A stretch of 64,000 nt of DNA. Origin: Nonomuraea maritima (lineage in GTDB: Bacteria; Actinomycetota; Actinomycetes; Streptosporangiales; Streptosporangiaceae). Shown piece by piece: positions 62,546 to 64,000 of the stretch (its first letter is position 1; the number at the start of each line of letters is the position of its first letter). The notes beneath the pieces are model-generated. The model was not told the DNA's origin. It ran no database searches and saw only the letters and a list, made by a program, of their open reading frames with translations. The stretch covers positions 94,763-158,762 of the forward strand of contig NZ_FNFB01000017.1 in NCBI RefSeq assembly GCF_900100395.1, written 5' to 3'. The position numbers and the translations under genes are program-made.

Positions 62546-62829
62546 GGCATATACACTGCCCGCTCCGCCACATCACCAGTACTCCGACCACCCCATCGAC
62601 GCATCCGCGCACAGACGACAGCCCCTGGACAGAACCCCGATCGCCACTGCTCGGTCTCGCTGGCATCCGAAAGATGGTCCCGTTGGCATCCTGAAGTCGA
62701 CCAGGGCCTGTCTGGAGTTGTGATCGGTGTCGGAGATCGTTCGATGTGGCGTAGCGGTGTGCGCGGCCGCCGCGGCGACGGCCATCGCTGCAGCCCGGTG
62801 TTGTCGGTGGCGGTCTCTAGCCTGTCGCA
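62546..62829. other. Gap upstream of the Nudix gene
   Basis: No supported gene. TGGCATCC is repeated at ~62651 and ~62677. The sequence has the mixed composition of the surrounding accessory DNA. Confidence 0.35.
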
Positions 62830-63354
62830 ATGATCCGTAGCCTGTTTGAGCAGCGTCCGCTTGATGCTGCCGTCGCTGACGCCGAGAGCGCGACGCTCGA
62901 GTTCGACGGGGCCAGGGCCTGGTTGCGCTCTGTGCTGGTTGGCCCCGTGGAGCCGTTGGGCGCCGAGGTGTGGGTTCTGGATGCAACCCTGGAGCAGATC
63001 GTGCTCGTCAGGCACCCGCGGCGCGGGCTTGTCCCGCCAGGTGGCGAGGTCGAGCCCGGAGAGTGTCCGCGTGATGGCGCGGCCCGGGAACTGGCCGAGG
63101 AGACTGGGCTGCGGCCACGGGTGTTGGAGCGGCCGGCCGCGGTGGCGGTGCGGTCGTTCGCCCCGGGTCTGCCGAAGACGCTGTCCCTCTCCTATGCCGC
63201 GATCGGCGACCTGGAACAGCCTCTGATCGCGGAGGACGGGCAGCCCGCGGCCTGGATGCGGCTGGACCAGGGCTGGGAGAACTGTTTCCCCGACGACGTG
63301 CTGCGCATCCGACAGTACGTGAAGTTTCTGAGATCGGGTTCCTCTGCCTGGTGA
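62830..63354 (+). CDS. Nudix hydrolase
   Basis: The 174-residue protein has a complete Nudix box, GGEVEPGECPRDGAARELAEETGL, from about residue 72 (G-x5-E-x7-REL-x-EE). It is preceded by the typical strand QIVLVRHPRRGLVPPGG. It hydrolyses a nucleoside diphosphate linked to some moiety; the substrate cannot be told. ATG 62830 opens MIRSLFEQRPLDAAVADAES. It is the last intact protein gene before the rRNA operon end. Confidence 0.92.
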   Translation: MIRSLFEQRPLDAAVADAESATLEFDGARAWLRSVLVGPVEPLGAEVWVLDATLEQIVLVRHPRRGLVPPGGEVEPGECPRDGAARELAEETGLRPRVLERPAAVAVRSFAPGLPKTLSLSYAAIGDLEQPLIAEDGQPAAWMRLDQGWENCFPDDVLRIRQYVKFLRSGSSAW

Positions 63355-63375
63355 GGGTGGCCGCGACTGGGTCCT

Positions 63376-63498
63376 GTGATGTCGTCTCGCGGATGGCCGG
63401 AGATGCCCGCGGAGTTCGGCGCCTGGTAGACGGTCTACGACCGCTTCGCCCAGTGGCGTGATGCCGCGTGTTTGCCGCACTGCCGGAGATTTCGTTGA
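63376..63498 (+). pseudogene. IS5-type transposase N-terminal remnant with amber codon
   Basis: The frame from GTG 63376 reads VMSSRGWPEMPAEFGAW, then TAG (63427-63429), then TVYDRFAQWRDAACLPHCRRF and a stop. The segment W-P-x-x-FG-x-W-[Q]-T-V-Y-x-RF-x-x-W is the DUF4096 start of IS5-family transposases, where the amber replaces an expected glutamine (CAG to TAG). No catalytic domain follows. Confidence 0.7.
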
Positions 63499-63682
63499 TG
63501 GGGCACTGGTCGGGCGCCTGCGCTCGTCCTGTGGCGAATGCCTGCTCGGGCGAGGGGGTGTCTGTTTCGGGCGGTCGACTCGCCATAAACACGAAAGGGG
63601 GCCCACCAACAGCGAACCCCACACCGAAACGGGCCCACCCCCACAGCAGAAGCCCAGCCGAACGGCCACCCAAAACAAAAAA
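63499..63682. other. A/C-rich trailer beyond the rRNA operon terminators
   Basis: The plus strand is strikingly A/C-rich here and poor in T (G/T-rich on the transcribed strand), with several GGGCCC motifs. It may contain a further weak hairpin near 63598-63640. There is no gene. Confidence 0.4.
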
Positions 63683-63705
63683 GGGCCCTGCCACCAGCAG
63701 AACCC
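63683..63705 (-). terminator. Second intrinsic terminator of the rRNA operon
   Basis: On the minus strand GGGTTCTGC pairs with GCAGGGCCC (two G-U pairs) around TGGTG, followed by TTTTTTGTTTT. Confidence 0.85.
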
Positions 63706-63770
63706 AAACAACACCTACACGCAACGCGCCATCACAACCCACACAAGCGCGACCCACAACAAAAACAGAG

Positions 63771-63800
63771 GAGGGGCCCCACCCGAAGGCGAGACCCCTC
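63771..63800 (-). terminator. First intrinsic terminator after 5S rRNA
   Basis: On the minus strand GAGGGG...CCCCTC closes a stem with a CC-TTCG-GG tip, followed by CTCTGTTTTTGTT. It lies 14 bp beyond the 5S 3' end. Confidence 0.85.
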
Positions 63801-63814
63801 ACTCATCAAAGATT

Positions 63815-63932
63815 GTCCGGCGGTGACCTACTCTCCCACACCCTCCCGAGTGCAGTACCATCGGCGCAGAGAAGCTTAACTTCCGGGTTCGGAATGTAAC
63901 CGGGTGTTTCCTTCCCGCCATAACCGCCGTAA
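63815..63932 (-). rRNA. rrf: 5S ribosomal RNA
   Basis: The minus strand reads TTACGGCGGTTATGGCGGG, then GAACCCGGAAGTTAAGC in loop A/B, then GATGGTACTGCACTCGGGAG and GTAGGTCACCGCCGG, the complete 5S fold with complementary ends (GGCGGTTA / GACCGCC-type helix I). Its ~118 nt is the normal size. It is the last gene of an rRNA operon transcribed leftwards; 23S and 16S lie outside the window to the right. Confidence 0.97.
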
Positions 63933-64000
63933 CCCTCCGAAACACACAAACATCACTGTTTGCTGTCTCAGAATTGCCTAGTGGACGCGAGCAAGAAAAG
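63933..64000 (-). other. 23S-5S rRNA spacer
   Basis: Minus-strand sequence CTTTTCTTGCTCGCGTCCAC is the typical start of the actinobacterial 23S-5S spacer. The 3' end of 23S is just outside the window. Confidence 0.6.

Overview
The window is about 64 kb of very GC-rich DNA (roughly 70%) with many GTG and some TTG starts and actinobacterial marker families (DUF3027, DUF3263, DUF2530, DUF1707, SepF, XPB helicase with its helicase-associated partner, groEL without groES under CIRCE control). Several genes have a -10 box placed so that transcription would begin at the start codon. I read this as a chromosomal segment of a sporulating-type actinomycete, most likely Streptosporangiaceae-like (Nonomuraea/Microbispora relatives). 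The genus is inference from family content only.

Left part (1-15.5 kb): a truncated MATE exporter under a MerR-type operator; an IS200/IS605-type element whose tnpB carries a nonsense codon; an aldo/keto reductase; 2'-5' RNA ligase-like thpR; a MarR regulator with its MFS exporter; an NCS2 purine permease; DUF2530, whose 3' end is tandemly duplicated next to an aldo/keto-reductase fragment; a sacsin-like GHKL ATPase; DUF3027; an MFS protein; a cold-shock protein; a HAD phosphatase.

Middle (15.5-39.9 kb): a TetR regulator and a membrane protein; the helicase-associated gene and the XPB helicase, separated by an ABC-transporter/two-component cassette flanked by 48-bp direct copies of the 3' end of the upstream gene; a HelD-like ATPase; a PEBP protein; groEL2 behind two CIRCE boxes; a cold-shock gene; a sulfur-carrier protein plus a threonine-synthase-family enzyme behind a clear SAM-I riboswitch; an ECF sigma factor; trehalose genes otsA and otsB flanking an MFS gene; DUF3263; a SAM hydrolase-family protein; a mycosin-like S8 protease with a small secreted partner.

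Right part (39.9-57.7 kb): a complete oligopeptide ABC operon (oppA-B-C-D-F order on the minus strand); a Wzm/Wzt-type polysaccharide exporter; an SOS-box-preceded DUF222 remnant; a secreted protein; a KamA-family radical SAM enzyme; DUF1707; plsX and argS; a membrane protein facing sepF; a PhzF-like protein.

The last stretch (57.8-63.8 kb) is accessory-looking. It holds a P-loop kinase, a frameshifted gene, GrpB, a degenerate ~32-bp tandem repeat, regulator and transposase remnants, an ArsR/SRPBCC pair and a Nudix protein. It ends at the 3' end of a minus-strand rRNA operon (5S at 63815-63932) with two intrinsic terminators.

The most interesting unit is 30.8-32.5 kb, where a threonine-synthase homologue, a ThiS/MoaD sulfur carrier and a SAM-I riboswitch together suggest homocysteine/methionine synthesis rather than threonine synthesis.
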